Shown: positions 42,564 through 55,297 of the stretch, in pieces
Layout: each line of letters opens with the position of its first letter
Numbering within the stretch: the first letter of the stretch is position 1
NCBI RefSeq assembly: GCF_013393325.1
Contig: NZ_QJRC01000098.1
Coordinates: forward strand, 248,001 to 312,000
Source of the DNA: Pseudomonas hunanensis
GTDB lineage: Bacteria; Pseudomonadota; Gammaproteobacteria; Pseudomonadales; Pseudomonadaceae
Length of the DNA stretch: 64,000 nucleotides
Direction: 5' to 3'
The notes under the pieces: generated by a model
What the model was told of the DNA's origin: nothing
The model's input: the letters and a program-made list of their open reading frames with translations, nothing else
The model's database searches: none
Position numbers and translations under genes: made by a program

Positions 42564-44770
42564 TCAGGCCGGTTTCAGTATCAGAACCCCAAGCGGCGGC
42601 AGGTTCAGCGCCAGCGACAATGGCTGCCCATGGCTGGGCAATGCCTCACTGGCCACTGCCCCCAGGTTGCCCACGTTGGACCCGGCATACAGCCCGGCAT
42701 CGCTGTTCAGCAGCTCTTGCCAACGCTCGCCAAGCGGCACGCCAATACGGTAGCCCTCGCGCGGCACCGGGGTGAAGTTGGCCACCACCAGCACCGGCTC
42801 ACCGCTGCTGCTCCAGCGCAGCCAGGCGTAGACGCTGTTTTGCGCGTCGTCACCGATCAGCCACTGGAAGCCCTGCGGCTGGCAGTCCTGCTCGTGCAGC
42901 GCCGGCACGTCGCGGTACAGGCGATTGAGGTCACCCACCAAGCGCTGCACGCCCTGGTGCTCGGGGTACTGCAGCAGGTACCAGTCCAGTTCGCTGTCGT
43001 GGTTCCACTCACGCCACTGGCCGAACTCGCACCCCATGAACAGCAGCTTCTTGCCCGGGTGCGCCCACATGAAGGTGAGGTAGGCGCGCAAGTTGGCGAA
43101 CTTCTGCCAGCGGTCGCCGGGCATCTTGTCGATCAGCGAGTGCTTGCCGTGCACCACTTCGTCATGGGAGATGGGCAGGATGAAGTGCTCGGAATAGGCA
43201 TAGATCAGCCCGAAGCTCATCTCGTTGTGGTGGAAAGTGCGGTGCACCGGGTCGTTCTGGATGTAATGCAGGGTGTCGTGCATCCAACCCATGTTCCACT
43301 TGTAGGCAAAGCCCAGGCCGCCCTGCTGGGTCGGCTGGCTGACGCCGGGCCAGGCGGTGGACTCCTCGGCGATGATCAGTGCCCCAGGGGCCTCGTGGGC
43401 AGCCACGCCGTTGAGGTGGCGGATGAAGTCGATGGCTTCCAGGTTCTCGCGCCCGCCATGGCGGTTGGGCACCCATTCACCGGCCTTGCGCGAATAGTCG
43501 CGGTACAACATCGAAGCCACTGCATCGACGCGCAGGCCGTCGATGTGAAAGTGCTTCAGCCAGTGCAACGCAGAAGCCATCATGAAACCACGCACCTCGT
43601 TACGGCCGAGGTTGTAGATGAGCGTGTTCCAGTCCTGGTGGTAGCCCTCCAGGGGGTTATCGTATTCGTACAGCGCAGTGCCATCGAACCGCGCCAGGCC
43701 GTGTTCGTCGGTGGGGAAATGCGCCGGCACCCAGTCCAGCAGCACACCAATGCCACCCTGGTGGCAGGCATCGATGAAGGCTGCGAAGTCCTCCGGGCTG
43801 CCGTAGCGCGAGGTGGGCGCGAACATCGACAGTGGCTGATAACCCCAGGAACCGCCGAAGGGGTGCTCCATGATCGGCAACAGCTCGATGTGGGTAAAGC
43901 CCAGTTCCTGCACATAGGGCACCAGCCGCTCGGCCAGTTCGCGCCAGTTGTAATAGCGCCCGACTTCACCCGCCTCGTCCAGCTCGCAGCGCCATGACCC
44001 TGGGTGCAGTTCGTAGATCGACAGTGGCGCGTTGTAGGCATGGCGCTGCGCGCGTTGCGCCATCCAGTCGTGGTCTTGCCAAGCGTGGCCAAGCTCACCG
44101 GCCACCTTGGACGCGGTGCTCGGCGGCAGTTCCGTGGCACGGGCCAGCGGGTCGGCTTTCAGCGGCAGTATGCCGTCCTTGCCGAGCACTTCGAACTTGT
44201 AGGTTTCACCCACACCCAAGCGCGGAATGAACAGCTCCCACACCCCGGCGCTGTGGCGCAGGCGCATGGGGTGGCGACGCCCATCCCAGTTGTTGAAGTC
44301 ACCCACCACCGACACCCGCCGAGCGTTCGGCGCCCACACCGAGAAGCACACGCCGTCGATACCATCGACCTGGGTAGGCTGGGCGCCAAAGCGCCCGGAC
44401 AAGTCTCGATGATTGCCTTCGGCGAACAGGTGAAGGTCCATGTCACCCAATTGTGGGCCAAAGCTGTAGGGGTCTTCGGTAATCTGATCGCCACCGGCCC
44501 AACCGATCTGCAACTGGTAGGGTTGTGCCTCATCAAGGTGCGCGCTGAACAACCCGGGCAAGCTGCCCTGCACCATTTCGGCAAGCACGCGCCCATCGTG
44601 GCGAGCCAGGATGCGCACATTCAGGGCACTGGGCAGGAAGGCGCGGACCACCTGGCCGCCTGCGCCGTCGCCATGGGGGCCGAGTACCGCAAATGGATCG
44701 GCGTGTTCGGCGCGGGCCAGGGCATCGAGGTCCCGTTGCCGAAGGCCACCGTTTTCACGCAATGTAACGT

Positions 44771-44774
<4 letters not shown>
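42564..44774 (-). CDS. glgB: 1,4-alpha-glucan branching enzyme
   Basis: 736 residues. N-terminal CBM48 modules (DPFAVLGPHGDG; VCFSVWAPNARRVSVVGDFN), then GH13 motifs DWVPAHFPTDEHGL, IDGLRVDAVASMLYRDY (nucleophile), LIIAEESTAWP (acid/base) and PISHDEVVHGK. It introduces alpha-1,6 branches in glucan made by GlgE or GlgA. Start ATG at 44774 overlaps the treS stop by 4 bases, with GGGGAGA upstream. The longer frame to 44834 is inside treS. Third gene of glgE-treS-glgB. Confidence 0.95.
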
Positions 44775-48091
<3,317 letters not shown>

Positions 48092-48119
48092 GTGCGACTC
48101 CTTGCATTTTCCAGGTTGA

Positions 48120-48139
48120 GCGGGCACGCCCGCTCCCAC
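48120..48139. repeat. REP half element in the glgE-treS gap
   Basis: GCGGGCACGCCCGCTCCCA lies in the 50-base gap between the glgE stop and the treS ATG and forms a short GCGGGC/GCCCGC hairpin, possibly adjusting the ratio of the two products. Confidence 0.7.
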
Positions 48140-48141
48140 TT

Positions 48142-50160
48142 TCACCTAGCCTTTTCGATACGCCAGATTCCGAATGGCTGGTGCCAAGGCTCGATGCGCA
48201 TGAACTGGGTCTTGCCGTACCACGACCACCGATGGCCGTTCATCAGGTCTTCGCCATGGGTTTCGGCGTTGTCATCCAAACCAAGCTCCCACAGCGGCAG
48301 CTCGAAGTGCGCTTCCTGGGCGTTGTGCGGGTCGAGGCTGATCGCCACCAGGATGTAGTTGTCGCGCTCGGCCGTGCGCTTGGCGAAGTACAGGATGTTG
48401 TCGTTCCAGCAGTTGAAAAACGCCACGCCCAGATGCGTTTGCAAAGCACGGTTCTGCCGGCGGATGCGGTTGAGCTGGGCGATCTCGGCAATGATGTTGC
48501 CGGGCTGGGTGAAATCACGCGGGCGAATTTCGTACTTCTCCGAATCCAGGTACTCCTCCTTGCCAGGCAGCGGCGTGCCTTCGCACAGCTCGAAACCCGA
48601 GTACATACCCCATAGGCCCGAGCCCATGGTCGCCAGCGCCGCGCGAATGAGGAAGCCGGCGCGTCCAGAGGTGTGCAGGAAGTACGGGTTGATGTCCGGT
48701 GTGTTGACGAAGAAGTTGGGGCGATAGCACTGGCTCCACGGCGGCTGGTTGAGCTGCTCGTAGAATTCACGCAGCTCCTGCTTGGTGTTGCGCCAGGTGA
48801 AGTAGGTATAGCTTTGCGCGTAGCCGACCTTGCCCAGGCGCGCCATCATCGCCGGCCGGGTAAACGCTTCGGCGAGGAAGATGACGTCGGGGTGCTGGCT
48901 ACGCACATCGGCGATCAGCCATTGCCAGAACGGCAGTGGCTTGGTGTGCGGGTTGTCGACGCGAAAGGTTTTGACCCCCTCCTCGACCCAGCCGATGATC
49001 ACATCGCGCAGGGCCAGCCACAAACTCGGCACCGCGTCGGGGGCATAGAAGTCGACGTTGACGATGTCCTGGTACTTCTTCGGCGGGTTTTCGGCATAGC
49101 GGATGGTGCCGTCGGGGCGCCAGCTGAACCAGCCCGGATGCTCCTTGAGCCAGGGGTGGTCCTGCGAACACTGGATGGCGAAGTCGAGGGCGATTTCCAG
49201 GCCGTGCTCCGCCGCAGCGGCGACCAACCGGCGAAAATCTTCGCGACTGCCCAGTTGCGGGTGGATCGCATCGTGGCCGCCTTCGGCGCTGCCGATCGCG
49301 TAAGGGCTGCCGGGGTCGCCAGGCTCGGCATGCAGGGCATTGTTGCGGCCCTTGCGGTGCTGCATGCCGATGGGGTGGATGGGCGGGAAGTACAACACGT
49401 CGAAGCCCATGTCGCGAATCATCGGCAGGCGTTCGTGCACGTCGTTGAAGGTGCCGTGGCGCTGCGGGTCGTCGGTGATCGAACGCGGGAACAGTTCGTA
49501 CCAGCTGGCAAATTGCGCCGCCGGGCGGTCGACATCGACCGGAAATTCACGGCTGCGGGCCAGGTAACTGCGGTGTTCGGCTTCGCTCATCAGGCGGGCG
49601 GTGGTTGGGTCGAGAAACAACGCCACCTGGTCGTCGGGACCGAGTGTAGCCAGGCGCTGCTGCACGGCCTCAAGTTCCTCGTGCAGGGCGCCGCTGCACA
49701 GTTCGAGGCCTTTGCTCAGCAGCAAACGGCCCTCTTCCAGCTCCAGTTTCACCTCGACGCCGGCGTGGTATTTTTTCTCCAGGTCGTGGCAATAAGTGGC
49801 AAACGGGTCGATCCAGGCCTCGATACTGAACAGGTGCGGGCCAAGTTCGGTGGGGATGAACTCGGCCAGCCACAGGTCGTTGCCCGGCGAGTGCATGGGC
49901 ACGCAATGCCAGCGGCGGCTGTTGGCCTGGCGCCAGTTGAGCATCACCGCCAGGCGGTCGTGGCCATCGCAATAGACCTTGCTGCCGACGACCACCGGCT
50001 GGCCACTGATGGCCTTGGCGGCGAAGGTGCCGGCTTCGAGCACCGGTTGGGTGTCTTCGATCACGATGCGTGGCGCGAGCAACGCCTGGGATAGGCTGAT
50101 GGCCTGGTCCGGGTGATCGTTCGCCGTGGGCACGTTTTCAAAGGGCTCGTTACGTGACAT
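48142..50160 (-). CDS. glgE: Alpha-1,4-glucan:maltose-1-phosphate maltosyltransferase
   Basis: 672 residues, GH13_3. N-terminal domain with RIVIEDTQPVLEAG, then ASWYELFPRSITDDP, GFDVLYFPPIHPIG, GVKTFRVDNPHTKP (nucleophile Asp) and DVIFLAEAFTRP (acid/base Glu). It transfers maltose from maltose-1-phosphate to the growing glucan. Start ATG at 50160 with GGAG 8 bases upstream; the open frame to 50211 is not needed. First gene of the minus-strand operon; an AlgU-like promoter lies about 36 bases upstream. Confidence 0.95.
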   Translation of the reverse strand: MSRNEPFENVPTANDHPDQAISLSQALLAPRIVIEDTQPVLEAGTFAAKAISGQPVVVGSKVYCDGHDRLAVMLNWRQANSRRWHCVPMHSPGNDLWLAEFIPTELGPHLFSIEAWIDPFATYCHDLEKKYHAGVEVKLELEEGRLLLSKGLELCSGALHEELEAVQQRLATLGPDDQVALFLDPTTARLMSEAEHRSYLARSREFPVDVDRPAAQFASWYELFPRSITDDPQRHGTFNDVHERLPMIRDMGFDVLYFPPIHPIGMQHRKGRNNALHAEPGDPGSPYAIGSAEGGHDAIHPQLGSREDFRRLVAAAAEHGLEIALDFAIQCSQDHPWLKEHPGWFSWRPDGTIRYAENPPKKYQDIVNVDFYAPDAVPSLWLALRDVIIGWVEEGVKTFRVDNPHTKPLPFWQWLIADVRSQHPDVIFLAEAFTRPAMMARLGKVGYAQSYTYFTWRNTKQELREFYEQLNQPPWSQCYRPNFFVNTPDINPYFLHTSGRAGFLIRAALATMGSGLWGMYSGFELCEGTPLPGKEEYLDSEKYEIRPRDFTQPGNIIAEIAQLNRIRRQNRALQTHLGVAFFNCWNDNILYFAKRTAERDNYILVAISLDPHNAQEAHFELPLWELGLDDNAETHGEDLMNGHRWSWYGKTQFMRIEPWHQPFGIWRIEKAR

Positions 50161-50195
50161 CGACCTTGCTCCCTCAGGCTGGTGGCGGTAAGGGT

Positions 50196-50222
50196 TCAGA
50201 GCCAGGCACAAGCGCGGGGTTC
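50196..50222 (-). promoter_or_regulatory. Putative AlgU/RpoE-type promoter of glgE
   Basis: On the minus strand GAACCC (50222-50217) is followed after 16 bases by TCTGA (50200-50196). The -10 equals the AlgU consensus and the -35 keeps GAAC. The expected start point is about 30 bases before the glgE ATG. Confidence 0.45.
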
Positions 50223-50299
50223 AAAAAAATTGAGCGAACGGCAACTGCCAGCGGTCAGAGCCTGCAGCACCTCTTCATTCACCCACGCGAGGTCAGGCC

Positions 50300-50461
50300 A
50301 TGAACATTCCCATTCCACCGGAAACCCCCGATCCCAACATCGACGACCCGAGCTTGCCGCCGCCCGTGCCAGAAGAAGAACCGGACGAGCTGCCGATCAA
50401 GCCGACCATGCCACCGACGGTGGGCGACCCGCCGAGCCAGGAGCCACCGGTGAAGGCTTAA
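50300..50461 (+). CDS. Small proline-rich acidic protein, unknown
   Basis: 53 residues from ATG with GAGG upstream, ending TAA. About two residues in five are proline (PIPPETPDPN, SLPPPVPEEEPDEL), with many acidic residues and none aromatic, so it is expected to be disordered and extended. No signal peptide. It is divergent from glgE and just before an inverted REP pair. The even codon use and good Shine-Dalgarno support translation; function unknown. Confidence 0.6.
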   Translation: MNIPIPPETPDPNIDDPSLPPPVPEEEPDELPIKPTMPPTVGDPPSQEPPVKA

Positions 50462-50490
50462 GGGTAGACCAGGATTGTGTACTGGCAGGA

Positions 50491-50587
50491 CCGGCCTCTT
50501 CGCGGGTAAACCCGCTTCCACAGGGATTGCGCCAACCTTGCAAGTGGCGCCGTACTGTGGGAGCGGGTTTACCCGCGAAAGGGCCGG
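50491..50587. repeat. Inverted REP pair upstream of the acyl-CoA synthetase 3' end
   Basis: Arms 50491-50523 and 50555-50587 (CCGGCCTCTTCGCGGGTAAA type), nearly perfect, with a 31-base loop. It lies between the convergent proline-rich ORF and the synthetase gene. Confidence 0.87.
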
Positions 50588-50600
50588 TTGACCCAACCCA

Positions 50601-52283
50601 TCAACCCGCAGATACCGCCGAGATTTCCGCCACACTAATCTCCCGCATGCGGAACTTCTGCACCTTGCCGGTCACCGTCATCGGGTATTCCTCAACAAAA
50701 CGAATATGCCGAGGCACCTTGAAGTGGGCGATGCGTGCCTTGCACCAACCCTGCAGTTCCTCGACCGTGGCGCTATGCCCTGGGTGCAGCTTGATCCAGG
50801 CCACGATTTCTTCACCATAGCGGCTGCACGGAATGCCGATCACCTGCGCATCGGCCACCGCCGGGTGGGTATAGAAGAACTCTTCCAGCTCACGCGGGTA
50901 AATGTTCTCACCGCCACGAATGATCATGTCCTTGTTGCGCCCGACGATGCGCACGTGCCCATGTTCATCCATCACCGCCAGGTCGCCCGAATGCATCCAG
51001 CCCGCCGGGTCGATGGCGTCCGCCGTGGCCTGGGGGTTGTCCCAGTAGCCGAGCATCACGCTGTAGCCACGGGTGCACAGTTCACCGATCTCACCGCGCG
51101 GGACGATGCAGCCGTCGGCGTCCACCAGCTTGTTTTCCAGCTGCGGCTGGGTGCGGCCGACGGTGGTCACGCGCAGTTCCAGGTCGTCGTCCGGGCCGGT
51201 CTGCAGCGACACCGGGCTGGTTTCGGTCATGCCGTAGGCAATCTGCACTTCGGCCATGTGCATCTGGTCGATGACCCGGCGCATCACCTCGATCGGGCAG
51301 GTGGCACCGGCCATGATGCCACTGCGCAGGGTCGACAGGTCCATCTGCGCACGCGACGGGTGGTCGAGCATGGCGATGAACATGGTCGGCACGCCATAGA
51401 GGATGCTGGCGCGCTCCTCGGCCACGGCGCGCAGGGTAAGCTCGGCGTCGAAGGCGTCGTTGGGGTAGATCATGGTGCTGCCGTGTGTGATGCAACCGAG
51501 GTTGGCCATGACCATGCCGAAGCAGTGGTACAGCGGCACCGGGATCACCATACGGTCGCGCTCGGTCAGCCCCAGGCTTTCGCCGACCATGAAACCGTTG
51601 TTGAGGATGTTGTAGTGACTGAGGGTGGCACCCTTGGGCGCGCCGGTGGTGCCGGAGGTGTACTGGATGTTCACCGGCTGGTCGAACTGCAGGCTTTGCT
51701 GGCGAGCGCTGCAGGCCTCTGGCGAGGTCTGCCCTGCCCACTCGGGCAATGCGTGCCAGGGCAGGAAGCCGGCAGGCGGGTTGGCGGCCAGGCTGATCAC
51801 ACCGCGCAACGCTGGCAGGCGCTCACTGGCCAGTTCACCTGGCTTGGCGCTGGCCAATTCAGGCACCAGTTCCTGAACCATGGCATGGTAATCAGACGTC
51901 TTGAAGGCATCGGCACACACCAGCCAGCGACAGCTGGACTGGCGCAACACGTATTCCAACTCGCCCACGCGATAGGCAGGGTTGATGTTGACCAGGATGG
52001 CCCCGACCTTGGCGCTGGCCAGTTGCAAAATGCACCATTGCGCGCAGTTGGGCGACCAGATACCGACACGCTCGCCGGTGTTCACGCCCAGGGCCATGAG
52101 CGCGCGTGCATGGTTTTCGACCTGTGCGGCCAACTGCCGCCAGCTGTAGCGCAGGCCTTGATGGCGCGACACCAGCGCCTCGCTGTCGGCACAGCGGGCC
52201 ACGGTGGCATCGAAGGCCTGGCCGATGGTCTGGGTCAGCAAGGCTTGGTCCTGGCGACCGCGGGTATAACTCGGTTGACTCAT
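50601..52283 (-). CDS. Acyl-CoA synthetase (AMP-forming)
   Basis: 560 residues, ANL superfamily. Motifs: YTSGTTGAPKGATLSH (P-loop), YGMTETSP, then GRNKDMIIRGGENIYPRE and the catalytic lysine region TVTGKVQKF. It activates a carboxylic acid to its CoA thioester via an acyl-AMP. ATG at 52283 has AGAAGGG upstream. It is divergent from the isovaleryl-CoA operon and shares the operator repeats, so a short branched-chain acid or acetoacetate is a reasonable substrate, though medium or long chains are not excluded. Confidence 0.86.
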   Translation of the reverse strand: MSQPSYTRGRQDQALLTQTIGQAFDATVARCADSEALVSRHQGLRYSWRQLAAQVENHARALMALGVNTGERVGIWSPNCAQWCILQLASAKVGAILVNINPAYRVGELEYVLRQSSCRWLVCADAFKTSDYHAMVQELVPELASAKPGELASERLPALRGVISLAANPPAGFLPWHALPEWAGQTSPEACSARQQSLQFDQPVNIQYTSGTTGAPKGATLSHYNILNNGFMVGESLGLTERDRMVIPVPLYHCFGMVMANLGCITHGSTMIYPNDAFDAELTLRAVAEERASILYGVPTMFIAMLDHPSRAQMDLSTLRSGIMAGATCPIEVMRRVIDQMHMAEVQIAYGMTETSPVSLQTGPDDDLELRVTTVGRTQPQLENKLVDADGCIVPRGEIGELCTRGYSVMLGYWDNPQATADAIDPAGWMHSGDLAVMDEHGHVRIVGRNKDMIIRGGENIYPRELEEFFYTHPAVADAQVIGIPCSRYGEEIVAWIKLHPGHSATVEELQGWCKARIAHFKVPRHIRFVEEYPMTVTGKVQKFRMREISVAEISAVSAG

Positions 52284-52340
52284 GGGTGTCCCTTCTTGTG
52301 GTTGTTCTGGGCACGGCTGAAGCAAGCGGGAATACTCTGG

Positions 52341-52420
52341 CGCAGATTTACGTTTACGTAAAGGTGATGAGTGGATTGACAGTGATCGCACGCAGGTTTA
52401 CGTTAACGTAAAGGTGATGA
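52341..52420. promoter_or_regulatory. Two 30-bp direct repeats with TTTACGT palindromes (LiuR-type operators)
   Basis: Repeats at 52341-52370 and 52391-52420 differ at 2 of 30 positions and are exactly 50 bp apart. Each contains TTTACGT-NN-ACGTAAA (52347-52362 and 52397-52412), the form described for the MerR-family regulator LiuR of branched-chain amino-acid breakdown. A TTGACA at 52376-52381 with TACGTT 17 bases on would place the right operator over the -10 of the ivd promoter. No liuR gene is in the window. Confidence 0.65.
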
Positions 52421-52502
52421 ACGACACCGGGTCTCGCAGGGCCGGCGGATTGCCCTGACGCTACGGTGTAACCCCATTTCAAGAACAAGAAGGTGCCCCA
52501 GC

Positions 52503-53666
52503 ATGCATTACCCCTCCCTGAACTTCGCCCTGGGCGAGACCATCGACATGCTCCGCGACCAGGTGCGTACCTTCGTCGCCGCCGAACTGGCCCCGCGCGC
52601 CGCTCAAATCGACCACGACAACCTGTTCCCCGCCGACATGTGGCGCAAGTTCGGTGACATGGGCCTGCTGGGGATCACCGTCCCGGAAGAATACGGTGGC
52701 GCTGGCCTGGGCTACCTGGCCCATGTGGTCTCGATGGAAGAAATCAGCCGTGGCTCGGCCTCGGTGGCACTGTCCTATGGCGCCCACTCCAACCTGTGCG
52801 TCAACCAGATCAACCGCAACGGTACCCACGAGCAGAAGCTCAAGTACTTGCCCAAGCTGATCAGCGGCGAGCACATCGGCGCCTTGGCCATGAGCGAGCC
52901 CAATGCCGGCTCCGATGTGGTGTCGATGAAACTGCGTGCGGAAAAGCGCGGCGACCACTACGTGCTCAACGGCAGCAAGACCTGGATCACCAACGGCCCC
53001 GACGCCAACACCTACGTGATCTACGCCAAGACCGACCTGGACAAGGGCGCGCACGGCATCACCGCCTTCATCGTCGAGCGTGACTGGAAAGGCTTCAGCC
53101 GCAGCAACAAGTTCGACAAGCTTGGCATGCGTGGCTCCAACACCTGCGAGCTGTTCTTCGACGACGTGCAAGTGCCGGCAGAAAACATCCTGGGCCAACT
53201 CAATGGCGGCGTGCGCGTGCTGATGAGTGGCCTGGACTACGAGCGTGTGGTGCTGTCCGGCGGCCCGACCGGCATCATGCAAAGCTGCATGGACCTGGTG
53301 GTGCCCTACATCCATGACCGCAAGCAGTTCGGCCAGAGCATCGGCGAGTTCCAGCTGATCCAGGGCAAGATCGCCGACATGTACACCCAGCTCAATGCCA
53401 GCCGCGCCTACCTGTATGCCGTGGCCCAGGCTTGCGACCGTGGCGAGACCACCCGCAAGGACGCTGCCGGCGTCATCCTGTACACCGCCGAACGCGCCAC
53501 GCAAATGGCCCTGGAGGCGATCCAGATTCTCGGTGGCAACGGCTATATCAACGAATTCCCGGCTGGCCGCCTGCTGCGCGACGCCAAGCTGTACGAAATC
53601 GGCGCTGGCACCAGCGAAATTCGCCGGATGCTGATCGGCCGCGAACTGTTCAACGAAACCCGCTGA
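52503..53666 (+). CDS. ivd: Isovaleryl-CoA dehydrogenase
   Basis: 387 residues, acyl-CoA dehydrogenase fold with FAD. Motifs: LGITVPEEYGGAGLGY, AMSEPNAGSDVVSM, and the C-terminal QILGGNGYINEFPAGRLLRDAK. The catalytic base is E247 in MSGLDYERVV, the position special to isovaleryl-CoA dehydrogenases, which separates it from short-chain enzymes. It oxidises isovaleryl-CoA to 3-methylcrotonyl-CoA in leucine breakdown. AGAAGG precedes the ATG, and AAGAACAA just before it fits the Crc/Hfq binding motif. First gene of ivd-mccB-liuC-mccA. Confidence 0.95.
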   Translation: MHYPSLNFALGETIDMLRDQVRTFVAAELAPRAAQIDHDNLFPADMWRKFGDMGLLGITVPEEYGGAGLGYLAHVVSMEEISRGSASVALSYGAHSNLCVNQINRNGTHEQKLKYLPKLISGEHIGALAMSEPNAGSDVVSMKLRAEKRGDHYVLNGSKTWITNGPDANTYVIYAKTDLDKGAHGITAFIVERDWKGFSRSNKFDKLGMRGSNTCELFFDDVQVPAENILGQLNGGVRVLMSGLDYERVVLSGGPTGIMQSCMDLVVPYIHDRKQFGQSIGEFQLIQGKIADMYTQLNASRAYLYAVAQACDRGETTRKDAAGVILYTAERATQMALEAIQILGGNGYINEFPAGRLLRDAKLYEIGAGTSEIRRMLIGRELFNETR

Positions 53667-53686
53667 GCATACAGGGACGGGCGCAC

Positions 53687-55294
53687 ATGGCTACCTTGCA
53701 CACCCAGATCAACCCACGTTCGGCGGAATTCGCCGGCAACAGTGCGGCGATGCTCGAACAGGTCCAGGCCCTGCGCGGCCTGCTCGCCCAGGTCGCCCAG
53801 GGCGGCGGCCCCAAGGCCCAGGAACGGCATACCTCGCGCGGTAAACTGCTGCCGCGCGAGCGTATCGACCGCCTGCTGGACCCTGGCTCGCCATTCCTCG
53901 AGATCGGCCAGCTGGCCGCCCATGAGGTGTACGGCGAAGACGTGCCGGCTGCGGGCGTGATTGCCGGCATCGGCCGCGTCGAAGGCGTGGAATGCATGAT
54001 CGTGGCCAATGACGCCACGGTAAAGGGCGGTTCCTACTACCCACTGACGGTGAAGAAGCACCTGCGCGCGCAAACCATCGCGCTGCAAAACCGCCTGCCG
54101 TGCATCTACCTGGTGGACTCGGGCGGCGCCAACCTGCCACGCCAGGACGAAGTGTTCCCCGACCGCGAGCATTTCGGGCGGATTTTCTTCAACCAGGCCA
54201 ACATGAGCGCGCAAGGTATTCCACAGATTGCCGTGGTGATGGGGTCGTGCACCGCTGGCGGCGCCTACGTACCGGCCATGGCCGACGAAGCGATCATGGT
54301 GCGCCAGCAGGCGACCATCTTCCTGGCTGGCCCGCCCTTGGTGAAAGCCGCAACCGGTGAAGTGGTCAGCGCCGAAGACCTGGGTGGCGCCGATGTGCAT
54401 TGCCGTACCAGCGGCGTGGCCGACCATTATGCCGACAATGACGAGCACGCTCTGGCCATTGCCCGGCGCAGCGTGGCCAACCTCAACTGGCACAAGCTGG
54501 GCAAGCTGCAACGCCTGGCACCGGTGGCGCCGCTGTATGCCGCCGATGAACTGTATGGCGTGGTGCCAGCGGATGCCAAGCAACCGTTCGACGTGCGCGA
54601 AGTGATTGCGCGGCTGGTCGATGGCTCGGTTTTCGATGAGTTCAAGGCCCTGTTCGGCACTACGCTGGTGTGCGGCTTCGCCCACCTGCACGGTTACCCG
54701 GTAGCGATCCTGGCCAACAACGGCATTCTGTTCGCCGAAGCGGCGCAAAAGGGTGCGCACTTCATCGAGCTGGCCTGCCAGCGCGGTATCCCACTGCTGT
54801 TCCTGCAGAACATCACCGGCTTCATGGTCGGCAAAAAGTACGAAGAAGGCGGCATCGCCAAGCACGGCGCCAAGCTGGTTACCGCCGTGGCGTGTGCCCA
54901 GGTGCCGAAATTCACGGTAATCATCGGTGGCAGCTTCGGCGCCGGCAACTACGGCATGTGCGGCCGCGCCTACGACCCGCGCTTCCTGTGGATGTGGCCC
55001 AACGCACGGATCGGCGTGATGGGCGCCGAACAAGCCGCCGGGGTTCTGGCCCAGGTCAAGCGCGAGCAAAGCGAACGCAGCGGCCAGCCGTTCAGCGCCG
55101 AGGATGAAGCCAGGCTCAAGCAGCCGATCCTCGACCAGTACGAGCATCAAGGCCACCCCTACTACTCCAGCGCCCGCCTGTGGGACGACGGTGTCATCGA
55201 CCCGGCACAGACCCGCGACGTGCTCGGCCTGGCGTTGTCTGCCGCGCTGAACGCGCCGATCGAACAGAGCCGCTTCGGCATTTTCCGGATGTGA
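53687..55294 (+). CDS. mccB: Methylcrotonyl-CoA carboxylase, beta (carboxyltransferase) subunit
   Basis: 535 residues, the normal length. Carboxyltransferase motifs: RGKLLPRERIDRLLDPGSPFLE, YLVDSGGANLPRQDEVFPD, GSCTAGGAYVPAM, FLQNITGFMVGKKYE and IIGGSFGAGNYGMCGRAY. It transfers CO2 from biotin to 3-methylcrotonyl-CoA. ATG at 53687; a frame open from 53432 lies within ivd and is spurious. Starts 20 bases after ivd, and liuC follows after 3 bases. Confidence 0.95.
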   Translation: MATLHTQINPRSAEFAGNSAAMLEQVQALRGLLAQVAQGGGPKAQERHTSRGKLLPRERIDRLLDPGSPFLEIGQLAAHEVYGEDVPAAGVIAGIGRVEGVECMIVANDATVKGGSYYPLTVKKHLRAQTIALQNRLPCIYLVDSGGANLPRQDEVFPDREHFGRIFFNQANMSAQGIPQIAVVMGSCTAGGAYVPAMADEAIMVRQQATIFLAGPPLVKAATGEVVSAEDLGGADVHCRTSGVADHYADNDEHALAIARRSVANLNWHKLGKLQRLAPVAPLYAADELYGVVPADAKQPFDVREVIARLVDGSVFDEFKALFGTTLVCGFAHLHGYPVAILANNGILFAEAAQKGAHFIELACQRGIPLLFLQNITGFMVGKKYEEGGIAKHGAKLVTAVACAQVPKFTVIIGGSFGAGNYGMCGRAYDPRFLWMWPNARIGVMGAEQAAGVLAQVKREQSERSGQPFSAEDEARLKQPILDQYEHQGHPYYSSARLWDDGVIDPAQTRDVLGLALSAALNAPIEQSRFGIFRM

Positions 55295-55297
55295 CCC

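Noticed and set aside
48092..48145. GTG start of treS overlapping the glgE stop
   Set aside because: The overlap resembles others in the cluster, but the added residues derive from a REP half element and the ATG at 48091 has a much better Shine-Dalgarno.
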